A DNA stretch of 64,000 nt from contig CAWBRY010000001.1 of assembly GCA_963791295.1 (NCBI GenBank), positions 1,488,001 through 1,552,000 on the forward strand. Direction: 5' to 3'. The notes beneath the pieces were generated by a model, which ran no database searches, had not been told where the DNA came from, and saw only the letters and a list, made by a program, of their open reading frames with translations. This stretch comes from CAWBRY01 sp963791295. GTDB lineage: Bacteria > Bacteroidota > Bacteroidia > Chitinophagales > Chitinophagaceae. Made by a program: the position numbers and the translations under genes. This document shows positions 18,975-27,167 of the stretch, piece by piece (positions within the stretch are counted from its first letter, which is position 1; each line of letters opens with the position of its first letter).

Positions 18975-19550
18975 ATGCGCAAACTGAGCATGGCTGAATT
19001 GGGTCGAAAGTCAGTAAATGAATTTAAGCAGTCAGGCAAAATCCCCATTGTTGTCGTTCTGGAAAACATTCGCAGTATGCATAATGTGGGCAGTGTCTTT
19101 AGGACAGCCGACGCTTTTCTTCTTCAACATATTTATTTGTGTGGATACACACCGCAGCCGCCGCACCGAGACATTCATAAAACCGCTCTAGGTGCTACGG
19201 AGACGGTAGCCTGGACACATTTCAAGAATACGAAGGATGCCATTGCCTTGCTAAAGAATTCCGGGTATACCATTTATGCTGTGGAACAGACTGAAGGAAG
19301 TCAGTTACTCAACCAATTGCACTTCGATTCCAATCAGAAGACGGCGGTGATTTTTGGCAATGAGGTAGATGGCGTTAGCCCTGAAGCGTTGCAACTATGC
19401 GACGGGAGTGTTGAGATTCCTCAATGGGGAATGAAGCATTCGTTGAATGTCAGCGTGGCAGCAGCCATCGTCTTATGGGAACTTGTAAGGGAAATGCTTA
19501 CTCATGAAAATAAAGTAGGAGCAATAAAAAATAATCATGCTGAAGGTTAA
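18975..19550 (+). CDS. TrmH/SpoU-family RNA 2'-O-methyltransferase
   Basis: A 191-residue SPOUT methyltransferase. The three family motifs are present: motif 1 ENIRSMHNVGSVFRTADAF (about 31-49), motif 2 AVIFGNEVDGVSPEAL (about 133-148) and motif 3 EIPQWGMKHSLNVSVAAAI (about 156-174), which form the deep knot binding S-adenosylmethionine. The short N-terminal extension differs from rRNA-modifying RlmB, so a tRNA substrate is more likely, but this cannot be decided from sequence. Its last 14 bases overlap the next gene, suggesting co-translation. Confidence 0.9.
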   Translation: MRKLSMAELGRKSVNEFKQSGKIPIVVVLENIRSMHNVGSVFRTADAFLLQHIYLCGYTPQPPHRDIHKTALGATETVAWTHFKNTKDAIALLKNSGYTIYAVEQTEGSQLLNQLHFDSNQKTAVIFGNEVDGVSPEALQLCDGSVEIPQWGMKHSLNVSVAAAIVLWELVREMLTHENKVGAIKNNHAEG

Positions 19551-20424
19551 GAGTTATCTGAGTTTAATAAAATTCTCGCACACCATTTTTGCAATGCCCT
19601 TTGCCCTCATTGGGTTTTTCCTGGGTCTGAAAAGTATTGGGTTTCCTGAAATCCATGTAGGTGGCAGGGGTGAGTTGTTCATCAAATTTCTGCTGGTTAT
19701 TGGTTGTATGATCTTTGCCCGCAGCGCGGCGATGGCTTTTAATCGATACCTGGACCGAAGCTTTGATGCAAAGAATCCAAGAACAAGTATCAGGGAAATT
19801 CCTTCGGGAATAATTGGAGCACAGAGCGTTCTTGTATTTACTATGGTCAATTGCCTTTTCTTTATTACTTGTACTTTTTTTATCAACCGGATCTGTTTTT
19901 ACCTTTCACCCCTCGCGTTGCTCATCGTGCTTGGCTACAGCTATACAAAAAGATTTACTGCTCTTTGCCACCTGATCCTCGGATTAGGGTTGTCTCTTGC
20001 ACCGATCGGCGCTTATCTGGCTGTGGCTGGACAATTCGATATTCTACCTATTTTATTTTCCATTACCATTATTTTCTGGGTCAGCGGTTTTGACATCATC
20101 TATGCGTTGCAGGACGAAGAATTTGATAGATCACAGCACCTCTTTTCGATGCCTGCATGGTTGGGAAAAAAAAGAGCATTGAGAGTTGCGGAACTTCTCC
20201 ATGTACTGAGCGCAGCATCTATTGTGCTGGCCGGATGGATTGCAAATTTTGGGTGGCTGTATTGGGCTGGCGTCGGCGTATTCGTCGGCATGTTGATCTA
20301 TCAGCACAGCATTGTCAAGCCGCATGACCTGCGACGGGTCAACATTGCTTTCATGACCGCCAATGGGATCGCCAGCGTTGTCTTTGCTATCTTCGTCATT
20401 TCAGACCTATTTATTCACTTCTAA
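19537..20424 (+). CDS. UbiA-family polyprenyltransferase (4-hydroxybenzoate polyprenyltransferase-like)
   Basis: A 295-residue membrane protein with about eight helices. The two Asp-rich motifs that bind Mg2+ and prenyl diphosphate are seen: NRYLDRSFDAKNPRT (about 68-82, an NRxxD variant) and YALQDEEFDRSQHLFSMP (about 189-206). This pattern matches the 'other UbiA' group often found in organisms that make menaquinone, where the aromatic acceptor is unclear. It overlaps the methyltransferase gene and is followed by ruvX 14 bases later, so the three probably form one transcript. Confidence 0.85.
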   Translation: MLKVKSYLSLIKFSHTIFAMPFALIGFFLGLKSIGFPEIHVGGRGELFIKFLLVIGCMIFARSAAMAFNRYLDRSFDAKNPRTSIREIPSGIIGAQSVLVFTMVNCLFFITCTFFINRICFYLSPLALLIVLGYSYTKRFTALCHLILGLGLSLAPIGAYLAVAGQFDILPILFSITIIFWVSGFDIIYALQDEEFDRSQHLFSMPAWLGKKRALRVAELLHVLSAASIVLAGWIANFGWLYWAGVGVFVGMLIYQHSIVKPHDLRRVNIAFMTANGIASVVFAIFVISDLFIHF

Positions 20425-20433
20425 CTATCATTT

Positions 20434-20441
20434 TATTTTTG
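20434..20441 (+). promoter_or_regulatory. TATTTTTG motif overlapping the ruvX start
   Basis: A TAnnTTTG match whose last three bases are the TTG used here as the ruvX start. It cannot serve as promoter for that start; it could only serve a GTG start at 20448. It may be fortuitous. Confidence 0.2.
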
Positions 20442-20849
20442 GCCAGAGTGATTGCTATAGATTATGGCTTAAAACGAACAGGCCTCGCCGTAACGGATCC
20501 TTTGGAAATCATCGCAACGGGACTCGGAACAATCCCCTCGAAGGAATTGATCCCTTTCCTGAAAAATTATCTGAGCAAAGAGGAGGTTCGGTTAATATTG
20601 ATCGGCGATCCAAAGAACCTGGATGACAGTGACACACATGCCACACCGTTAGTAGAAAAATGTATTAAGGAATTGCAAAAAAATTTCCCCAACATACCCA
20701 TCCAAAAGATCGACGAGCGATTTTCATCCAAGTCAGCGAAGGAAGCGATGCTCGAAATGGGTTTGAAGAAGATGAAGCGAAGAAATAAGGGCCTCGTCGA
20801 TGAGATTGCCGCCACGATTCTGCTGCAGGAATTCCTTGAACGCTCATAA
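20439..20849 (+). CDS. ruvX: Putative pre-16S rRNA nuclease / Holliday junction resolvase-like RuvX (YqgF)
   Basis: A 136-residue RNase H-like fold protein of the YqgF family, which matures the 5' end of 16S rRNA in E. coli and was named for likeness to RuvC. The first acidic motif is AIDYGLKRTGLAVTDP (Asp near residue 8), then RLILIGDP, the conserved DERFSS (about 93-98) and DEIAATILLQEFL (about 121-133). The TTG start at 20439 gives the standard MARVIAIDYG beginning; the next choice, GTG at 20448, would remove three residues. Length is typical. Confidence 0.92.
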   Translation: MARVIAIDYGLKRTGLAVTDPLEIIATGLGTIPSKELIPFLKNYLSKEEVRLILIGDPKNLDDSDTHATPLVEKCIKELQKNFPNIPIQKIDERFSSKSAKEAMLEMGLKKMKRRNKGLVDEIAATILLQEFLERS

Positions 20850-20924
20850 GAGAACGACCCTTGTTGCATTGGGGAAACGCAACGATAATCTTATTTTTAC
20901 AAAAATCTGAAACCTGGAAATAAA

Positions 20925-21503
20925 ATGGTCCTTCCCATCCTCGCATATGGTCATCCGACACTCAGGAAAGTAGCTGAGGATATCGAACGGGAGTATCCCC
21001 AATTGGACAAGCTGATCGAGGACATGTGGGAAACCATGTATTCCAGTAGTGGTGTTGGACTGGCCGCGCCGCAGATAAATAAGAGCATTCGACTATTCAT
21101 TGTGGATACGGTACAGATGTTTGCCAATATGAATGAGGAGGAAAAAAGCGAATATCCCAACGACCCGGGTGTAAAGGAGGTGTTTGTCAATGCCCATATA
21201 AAGGAATTGGATGGAGACGAATGGCTCTACAATGAAGGATGTCTGAGTATTCCCAAAATAAGAGAAGATATTTATCGTCATGAAAAAGTAACGCTACAAT
21301 ATCACGATGCTGCGTTCGAATTACATACGAGGACATTCACTGGGATTTCGGCGCGTGTCATTCTTCACGAATACGACCATATCGAAGGAAAATTATTCAT
21401 AGACCACATTCCTGCATTAAAGAGAAAATTGATAAAGGGAAAACTCCAGGATATTTCCAAAGGAAAGATCGAAGTCGACTATAAAATGGATTTTCCCGGG
21501 TGA
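20925..21503 (+). CDS. def: Peptide deformylase
   Basis: Removes the formyl group from the N-terminal Met of new proteins; Fe2+/Zn2+ metalloenzyme. All three motifs are present: GVGLAAPQI (about 43-51), EGCLSIP (about 103-109, metal-binding Cys) and HEYDHIEGKLFIDHI (about 148-162, metal-binding His pair with the catalytic Glu). The 192-residue length is usual for Bacteroidota. It follows ruvX by 75 bases and converges on the pseudouridine synthase gene. Confidence 0.97.
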   Translation: MVLPILAYGHPTLRKVAEDIEREYPQLDKLIEDMWETMYSSSGVGLAAPQINKSIRLFIVDTVQMFANMNEEEKSEYPNDPGVKEVFVNAHIKELDGDEWLYNEGCLSIPKIREDIYRHEKVTLQYHDAAFELHTRTFTGISARVILHEYDHIEGKLFIDHIPALKRKLIKGKLQDISKGKIEVDYKMDFPG

Positions 21504-21520
21504 TTATTAACCAGTGGTTA

Positions 21521-22582
21521 TTATTTTTTCGACACGAATTGTGAGTACAACTTCCATTTCTCAATGACCTGGTCGATGTCATCCGGGAGGGGTGTTTCGA
21601 AAAACATATCCTGGTTTGTAGAAGGATGAATAAATCCCAAAGTTTTTGCATGGAGCGCCTGCCGAGGGCAAAGGTTGAAGCAGTTGTCAACGAATTGCTT
21701 GTATTTCGTGAATACAGTTCCTTTCACAATCCTGTCTCCTCCGTAAAAGTCGTCGTTAAATAGGGGATGGCCGATGAATTTCATATGCACCCTGATCTGA
21801 TGGGTGCGGCCCGTTTCCAATACACAACTCATCACTGTTACATATCCGAATCGTTGGATCACCTTATAGTGCGTAATGGCTTCCTTGCCATGATCGCCTT
21901 CCGGATAGGCTTCAAACAATTTTCTAAATCGCAGATTACGACCTACATGAGCTCTGATCACTCCTTCATCTTTTTCTACATCTCCCCATACCAGGGCAAC
22001 ATATTGTCGACGGATCGTGTGATCCAGGAATTGTTTAGCTAATTGTCGCATGGACTGATCATTTTTTGCCAATACGAGCAGGCCGCTTGTATTCTTATCA
22101 ATGCGGTGCACCAGTCCAAACCGGGGAAGCATTTCTTCGGATAAAGTCGGGTTTTGTTTCTGAAGATAATATGCGACACCATTTAAAAGCGTTCCCGAAT
22201 AATTGCCGCTGCCGGGATGGACCACCATGCCTGGCGGTTTATTGATCATCATCAGCTCATCATCTTCATAAACGATATTCAAGGGGATATATTCCGGAAC
22301 GACTCTTGTGTCATCAGGACTCATGTCCGAATACACGATGATCTCATCCAGGGCTTTTACCTTATAATTTGGACGAATCTCCTTACCATTCACCGTTACC
22401 AATCCTGTGTTGATGGCTTGTTGCAATTTATTGCGAGTCGCTCCTTCAATCCGGTTCATCAGGAATTTATCGATGCGCAACGGTTCCTGGCCCTTATCAA
22501 TGGTCAGATTGAATCGTTCGTACAGGTCGTCGTTGCTATCCTGCGGCTCAACGCCGTCCTTGGGTATTTCGTCCATCGACAT
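21521..22582 (-). CDS. RluA-family rRNA pseudouridine synthase (RluD-like)
   Basis: Converts uridine to pseudouridine in rRNA. An N-terminal S4 RNA-binding domain (about 30-95, LRIDKFLMNRIEGATRNKLQQ) precedes the catalytic domain with FGLVHRIDKNTSGLLVLAK, where the Asp is the catalytic residue, and ETGRTHQIRVHMKFIGHPL. The S4 plus RluA layout and size fit RluD, which modifies helix 69 of 23S rRNA, but RluC-like specificity is not excluded. The frame is open to 22648. I choose the Met at 22582 (or 22576) because it follows a -7 element by four bases and the upstream part overlaps the lipB promoter without resembling the family. Confidence 0.92.
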   Translation of the reverse strand: MSMDEIPKDGVEPQDSNDDLYERFNLTIDKGQEPLRIDKFLMNRIEGATRNKLQQAINTGLVTVNGKEIRPNYKVKALDEIIVYSDMSPDDTRVVPEYIPLNIVYEDDELMMINKPPGMVVHPGSGNYSGTLLNGVAYYLQKQNPTLSEEMLPRFGLVHRIDKNTSGLLVLAKNDQSMRQLAKQFLDHTIRRQYVALVWGDVEKDEGVIRAHVGRNLRFRKLFEAYPEGDHGKEAITHYKVIQRFGYVTVMSCVLETGRTHQIRVHMKFIGHPLFNDDFYGGDRIVKGTVFTKYKQFVDNCFNLCPRQALHAKTLGFIHPSTNQDMFFETPLPDDIDQVIEKWKLYSQFVSKK

Positions 22583-22586
22583 GAAG

Positions 22587-22594
22587 CAAAGGTA
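22587..22594 (-). promoter_or_regulatory. Candidate -7 element (TACCTTTG) of the pseudouridine synthase gene
   Basis: Minus-strand TAnnTTTG followed by CTTC and ATG, in the narrow gap shared with lipB. Supports the start at 22582 and a nearly leaderless message. Confidence 0.5.
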
Positions 22595-22612
22595 AGGATG
22601 GCATTTTGTTGG

Positions 22613-22620
22613 TAAATTTG
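22613..22620 (+). promoter_or_regulatory. Candidate -7 element (TAAATTTG) of lipB
   Basis: TAnnTTTG match eight bases before the lipB ATG. Together with 22587-22594 it forms a divergent promoter pair within 46 bases. Confidence 0.45.
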
Positions 22621-22628
22621 TTACCCGC

Positions 22629-23345
22629 ATGGAAAAACAAGGTGTCATATTCCGCGATCTGGGACTAATGGATTACCAGACAGCCTGGGACTACCAGGAA
22701 CGGCTGTTGTCAGACAATGTAAAACGAAAGTCGATGGCAATGGCCGCCAATGGTGATGACCCCAATCCTCCGACAAAACATTACCTTCTTTTTGTCGAAC
22801 ATCCGCCGGTTTATACATTGGGTAGAAGTGGAAAAATGTCGCATGTCTTATTGGTTGAAGATGAAATGAAGCAAAGGGGCATCGAATTTTTTCGCACTAA
22901 CCGCGGTGGCGATATTACATTTCACGGCCTCGACCAAATAGTGGGATATCCGATTCTTGACCTGGAAAAATTTTATACCGATATCGGCAGGTTTATGCGC
23001 AATATGGAGGAAGTGATCATTAATACCCTGGCAGACTATGGTATCCAGGGTGAAAGGTCTCCAGGTGAGACAGGTGTGTGGATTCAACCTTCGATACCGG
23101 GCCGGGAAAGAAAGATATGTGCTATTGGTGTGAGAAGCAGCCGGTGGATTACGATGCACGGATTTGCTTTTAATGTAAACACCGATCTGCAATACTTTAA
23201 TTATATCATTCCCTGCGGCATAGTAAATAAACAAGTGACATCGCTGGAAAAAGAGCTAGGACATAAGGCAGACATGAATGAAGTAAAGGAAAAAGTAAAG
23301 TATCATTTTGGAAAGACCTTCGACGTGGACTGGGTGAATGATTGA
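22629..23345 (+). CDS. lipB: Octanoyltransferase LipB
   Basis: Transfers the octanoyl group from acyl carrier protein to lipoyl domains, the first step of lipoate assembly. Family motifs are EHPPVYTLGRSGK (about 57-69), NRGGDITFHGLDQIVGYPIL (about 91-110), RKICAIGVRSSRWITMHGFA containing the catalytic Lys, and NYIIPCGI with the catalytic Cys (near 197). In the second motif LDQ replaces the more common PGQ. At 238 residues it is full length. No lipA lies in this window. Confidence 0.95.
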   Translation: MEKQGVIFRDLGLMDYQTAWDYQERLLSDNVKRKSMAMAANGDDPNPPTKHYLLFVEHPPVYTLGRSGKMSHVLLVEDEMKQRGIEFFRTNRGGDITFHGLDQIVGYPILDLEKFYTDIGRFMRNMEEVIINTLADYGIQGERSPGETGVWIQPSIPGRERKICAIGVRSSRWITMHGFAFNVNTDLQYFNYIIPCGIVNKQVTSLEKELGHKADMNEVKEKVKYHFGKTFDVDWVND

Positions 23346-23366
23346 ACGGCGTTAACGTCATTGAGA

Positions 23367-24113
23367 TCAAAATTCTTTTGCCAGGTAGAATTTATGCCTC
23401 TCCAGTAGCTTACCATCCTCATACAATTCGAAGTTGAACCATCCCGCGTGATAAAAATTGGTCTTGTCCAGTTTAAAATTCTTATTCTTTATTTCCTTCA
23501 ATTCAAATAAGAAGGTATTGTCCTGTTCAAAGAATTTGATACTATACTTTTTCTCGCCCTTTGCACTGGAAGCAGTATTCGCATCGGGCAGGATGATCTG
23601 GACATAGCCATCTTTTAAAGTATGTACATAGGGAGACGGTGCAAAAGGCTGGATCTTATTCCGGATGGGCGATTCGGTTATGGGAATGCTCAGTGAATCG
23701 CCCACGGAAGAACGCGCCGAATCTGTCGATTTTACAGGTGGAACTATGGTAACCGGTTCGGTTTTAATAGTACTATCCTTGAAAGGTCGCTTTGTATTAC
23801 TGAACATGTAAACGCCTTTATCGAGCATAATATAAAGACGGTAAAACATTCGATCGGTATTGGCCTTTGTATCGACATATCCATTTTGCGGCAGACTCGG
23901 ATCAAGAACTGTTAGAATGGTCTTGTAATTGATCAGGCTGTCGGTCGATCTTTGAATGCTGATCTGGCGAATATTCTGAAAAGTATTGGTCCAGCTAATA
24001 ACAATCCGGTTATTGCCCACATTCTTCGCCACAAATTTTGGAAGAGTATCCTGTGACCATGCGAGGCCGGCACAGTTAACCATCAGAATAAGGGCCGGGA
24101 CTAATTTTTTCAT
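23367..24113 (-). CDS. Secreted protein with fibronectin-like N-terminal part, unknown function
   Basis: About 248 residues from the Met at 24113, chosen because it begins a clear signal peptide (MKKLVPALILMVNCAGLAWSQ). Residues about 20-110 resemble a fibronectin type III-like fold: NRIVISWTNTFQNIRQISIQ and DRMFYRLYIMLDKGVYMFSN. A Ser/Pro/Thr-rich linker follows, and the C-terminal part (KFFEQDNTFLFELKEIKNKNFKLDKTNFYHAGWFNFELYEDGKLLE, in pieces) looks like a second beta domain. I cannot assign a function. It is probably a periplasmic or outer-membrane-associated accessory protein. Confidence 0.7.
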   Translation of the reverse strand: MKKLVPALILMVNCAGLAWSQDTLPKFVAKNVGNNRIVISWTNTFQNIRQISIQRSTDSLINYKTILTVLDPSLPQNGYVDTKANTDRMFYRLYIMLDKGVYMFSNTKRPFKDSTIKTEPVTIVPPVKSTDSARSSVGDSLSIPITESPIRNKIQPFAPSPYVHTLKDGYVQIILPDANTASSAKGEKKYSIKFFEQDNTFLFELKEIKNKNFKLDKTNFYHAGWFNFELYEDGKLLERHKFYLAKEF

Positions 24114-24184
24114 GCTGTTATAACGATAAAAGGATTGGATTCTTTTTGAAAGGACGGGCAAAGATAGGATAGCATATGAAATCC

Positions 24185-25075
24185 TTAAAATATTAACGTT
24201 CCCTTGGAGAGTGAAGCATTACCCTGGAGACCTCCGCTATGTATGATCAATATATGGCTGCCTACGGGAAAGAAATTATTTTTTACCAGGTCATTCACAG
24301 CGAAGAATAATTTTCCCGTATAAACAAAGTCGGATGGCACGCCGGTTTGACGATAGACGTCATTCATAAAACTTATCAATGAATGATCTTTCCTGGCATA
24401 GCCTCCAAATGTATAGTTGTGATTAAACTGGAATGCTTTTCCCGGACTTTCTAATAAATCAGATACATTTTTTTCCAGTTCGTCCTTATTCTTCAAAACG
24501 CTGATGCCGATTACCTGTTGGCCTGGCATAGCGCCGTGGATTAGTCCTGCGATCATTGTTCCCGTGGCAGCAGCGCAACAGATGTGGGTATAGTTCCGGG
24601 CTTCAATTAACTCATAGATGCTTGCTGCGCCTTGCGCTCCCAGCGGACCATAACCACCTTCATTGATCGTATATGCATCGGTGTTCAGCAATTCAAGGGG
24701 TAATTTCTTTAGGCGAAAATCATCCCGGCTGATAAAGATCAATTTCATGCTCATGTCTTTTGCTTGCGCGAGTGTGGCGGAGAGAATCGAGGGTTGTTCA
24801 CCGCGTACAATGCCAATGCAATCGATTCCATTCAATTTGCAAAGAGCGGCTGTCGCAACAAGGTGATTTGACCAGGCACCGCCAAAAGTAACGACCCTCT
24901 TCTTGCCGGTCCGGGCCAGATCTTCCAGGTAGTACCGAAGCTTAAACCATTTGTTTCCGCTAATAATAGGATGGATTTTATCAAGCCGAAGAACAGATGC
25001 CTTTATTTTTTTATCGTCAAATCCAGTTAATATGAAAGGATCGATTGTGCTATTTGAAACATTGATTGGCTGCAA
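24185..25075 (-). CDS. PLP-dependent ACC deaminase / D-cysteine desulfhydrase family protein
   Basis: A 296-residue tryptophan-synthase-beta-fold enzyme. The Lys expected to bind pyridoxal phosphate lies in SGNKWFKLRYYL (near residues 39-50), followed by TFGGAWSNHLVATAALC, the phosphate-contacting region. Members either open 1-aminocyclopropane-1-carboxylate or release sulfide from D-cysteine; the sequence does not decide. Bacteroidota versions are usually annotated as D-cysteine desulfhydrase-like. The gene is divergent from the nucleotidyltransferase, with a perfect palindrome in the shared gap. Confidence 0.85.
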   Translation of the reverse strand: MQPINVSNSTIDPFILTGFDDKKIKASVLRLDKIHPIISGNKWFKLRYYLEDLARTGKKRVVTFGGAWSNHLVATAALCKLNGIDCIGIVRGEQPSILSATLAQAKDMSMKLIFISRDDFRLKKLPLELLNTDAYTINEGGYGPLGAQGAASIYELIEARNYTHICCAAATGTMIAGLIHGAMPGQQVIGISVLKNKDELEKNVSDLLESPGKAFQFNHNYTFGGYARKDHSLISFMNDVYRQTGVPSDFVYTGKLFFAVNDLVKNNFFPVGSHILIIHSGGLQGNASLSKGTLIF

Positions 25076-25096
25076 GGCAAATAAAAAATGTACTAA

Positions 25097-25117
25097 ACGA
25101 ATTTACTTTAAATTCGT
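25097..25117. promoter_or_regulatory. Perfect 9+9 palindrome between divergent genes (candidate operator)
   Basis: ACGAATTTA and TAAATTCGT with a three-base spacer CTT. It lies 21 bases from both divergent start codons (25075 and 25139). The symmetry and position fit a repressor or activator site; the binding protein is unknown. A weak -7-like TACTTTA sits within it. Confidence 0.5.
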
Positions 25118-25138
25118 GCCGGATTTTTAAATGGATAT

Positions 25139-26044
25139 ATGAAACCTACGTTGGTAATACTTGCTGCTGGCAATGCTTCGCGGTATGGAAGCATGAAGCA
25201 GGTGGAAGGATTTGGCCCTGGTGGCGAGACGATCATGGATTATTCCATATTTGATGCGATCCGTACGGGATTTGGCAAGGTGGTCTTTATAATAAGGCGG
25301 GAATTTGCCGAAGAATTTAATCGGATCATCGAGCCCAGGTTGAAAGGGAAAATTGCATTTAAGTTCGTTTTTCAGGAAATGGATTACTTCATAAATGGGT
25401 TTGACGTTCCTGCCGATCGTGTCAAGCCCTGGGGAACGGCTCATGCCGTTGTTTGTGCACGGGATGCAGTGAAGGAGCCTTTTGCAGTCATCAATGCTGA
25501 TGATTTTTACGGGAGGGACGCCTTTCAAAAAGCCAATGATTTTCTCCTTAAAGAGTGCAGTGAGAAGTTGTATTCGATCATCGGGTATGAATTGGCGAAA
25601 ACATTGTCCGAGCATGGGTCCGTCAGCCGGGGTGTTTGTAAAGTAGACGAAAATGGTATGCTGATAGCGATCAATGAAAGGACAAAAATTTACCGCGAAA
25701 ATGGAGATATTGTTTACGAAGAGGGAGATGTAAAAGTAAAATTGTCGACTGACACAAAAGTTTCGATGAATTTCTGGTGTTTTGATCCTTCGATATTCCC
25801 ATTGACCGAAAAGATGTTTCATCAATTTCTCAAAGACAATATCACAAATCCCAAATCAGAATTCTTTATTCCCATTGTTGCCGATCAATTTATAGACCGT
25901 AAGCTCGGCGAGATCAAAGTCATCCCGACTTCTTCTCAATGGTTTGGCGTTACTTATAAGGAAGATGCGCCAGGCGTAATAAAAAGTCTTCGCGAGCTGG
26001 TTGATCGAGGAGAATACCCCGAAAGGTTGTGGGAAGGGAGGTAG
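25139..26044 (+). CDS. Nucleotidyltransferase-family protein (sugar-phosphate NTP transferase-like)
   Basis: A 301-residue protein of the NTP_transferase fold. The N-terminal loop LAAGNASRYGSMKQVEGFGPGGETIMDYS is a variant of the LAAGxGxR nucleotide-binding signature with the following Lys. WGTAHAV and FAVINADDFYG (about 115-125) supply base contacts and the metal-binding Asp pair. The C-terminal part (about 200-301) lacks hexapeptide repeats. The sugar substrate is unknown; no sugar biosynthesis gene is adjacent. Confidence 0.85.
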   Translation: MKPTLVILAAGNASRYGSMKQVEGFGPGGETIMDYSIFDAIRTGFGKVVFIIRREFAEEFNRIIEPRLKGKIAFKFVFQEMDYFINGFDVPADRVKPWGTAHAVVCARDAVKEPFAVINADDFYGRDAFQKANDFLLKECSEKLYSIIGYELAKTLSEHGSVSRGVCKVDENGMLIAINERTKIYRENGDIVYEEGDVKVKLSTDTKVSMNFWCFDPSIFPLTEKMFHQFLKDNITNPKSEFFIPIVADQFIDRKLGEIKVIPTSSQWFGVTYKEDAPGVIKSLRELVDRGEYPERLWEGR

Positions 26045-26066
26045 ATGTAGCGACCCTGCCTTATGA

Positions 26067-27167
26067 TCAATCTCCTTTTACCATGAAAACATAGTCTCTT
26101 ATCTTCTGCACCTGTTGAGGTTTATCCAGCCCCTTCAAGTTGGATTTAACAGGCAGACGCAGCGACTGGTATGTGGTGTCTTTCTTCAGATCATCAATCG
26201 CGTCAAATAGATATTTCGATTGAACTGCAAATGCTACTCCTTCGGCTTCTGTTTGTTTTGTGCTGATGATACCGATGATCTCTCCTTCATGATTGAACAC
26301 AGGTCCACCACTGTTACCCCGATTGGCAGCTATGCCCAGTTGACAACTCAGCGTATCTCCATCAAAGCCGGTCTTAGCGCTTAAATATCCTTCGCTATAA
26401 ACAATCTCATTGCGCGGATATCCCAACGTGTAGATAGGTTCTGCCACTTCTGTTGCGGATTTGCGTATTGCATAAGGAAGGGTAGAAAGAGGTTTGAAAG
26501 TTTCATCGTCGATCTTCAGGATCGCGATATCCATCTCCGAATATACTTTTACAAGCTGAGCCTTAAATTGATCATTCTTGCTATTCAATACTACAATATT
26601 CTTCGAATTTCGGACGATGTGAGCATTGGTCACCAGATATCCCTTTACATCGATCAGAAATCCTGAACCACCTGCTTTAAAAGGAATCGGCGGTTCTACC
26701 ATTTTTGTTTTTAGCGTATTTACTTCTGTACCGAGCGCATTCTGTTGGCGTTTCACCACTTTGATGTCGCGGCTTAGTTCCTGCAGTTTTTCATTATCGA
26801 CTTTTGGCGATAATACATAAACAAATGAAGAAACCGTGAGCGTCGTCACCCCAGCAATAATGGCTGCGATGGCAGCAACGCGTTTATATCGTTTCCAGAG
26901 ATAGGCGACCTTAGCCTTACCGGTCAACCGCGGTGAATCAATCTTACCCTGTTGAGCCAGGGTTGTATGTACATCCTGTAGTATGGTCTTGAACTTATGC
27001 CATTCGCCAAAGCGGTTCATTTGCTGTAGAAATAAGGTGTGTTCTACAACGAGTTGATCAACTTCTGAATTTCTTTTTCGGAGATTTTCAAAAATGAGAC
27101 GTTCGTCGGGGTTCATCTCCCCGCGTATATATCTTTCAACGGCATCTAAAAGTATCATGTCATCCAT
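26067..27167 (-). CDS. Membrane-anchored trypsin-like serine protease with anti-sigma-like N terminus
   Basis: A 366-residue protein in three parts. Residues 1-80 (MDDMILLDAVERYIRGEMNPDERLIFENLR) resemble the short cytoplasmic domain of Bacteroidota anti-sigma factors. One transmembrane helix follows (about 97-116, VAAIAAIIAGVTTLTVSSFVYVL in pieces), then a heptad-rich stretch (about 125-150). The remainder is a periplasmic S1C/DegP-type protease with triad TNAHIV (His), SEMDIAILKID (Asp) and GNSGGPVFN (Ser). No PDZ domain is seen. It overlaps the sigma factor gene upstream by eight bases. I infer a signalling pair in which this protein holds the sigma factor, or is made under its control; neither is proved by sequence. 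Confidence 0.85.
   Translation of the reverse strand: MDDMILLDAVERYIRGEMNPDERLIFENLRKRNSEVDQLVVEHTLFLQQMNRFGEWHKFKTILQDVHTTLAQQGKIDSPRLTGKAKVAYLWKRYKRVAAIAAIIAGVTTLTVSSFVYVLSPKVDNEKLQELSRDIKVVKRQQNALGTEVNTLKTKMVEPPIPFKAGGSGFLIDVKGYLVTNAHIVRNSKNIVVLNSKNDQFKAQLVKVYSEMDIAILKIDDETFKPLSTLPYAIRKSATEVAEPIYTLGYPRNEIVYSEGYLSAKTGFDGDTLSCQLGIAANRGNSGGPVFNHEGEIIGIISTKQTEAEGVAFAVQSKYLFDAIDDLKKDTTYQSLRLPVKSNLKGLDKPQQVQKIRDYVFMVKGD

Noticed and set aside
21504..21520. Terminator between convergent def and the pseudouridine synthase gene
   Set aside because: An AT-rich hairpin (ATTAACC-AGT-GGTTATT) with T-run exists but has a mismatch and low GC; too weak to call.
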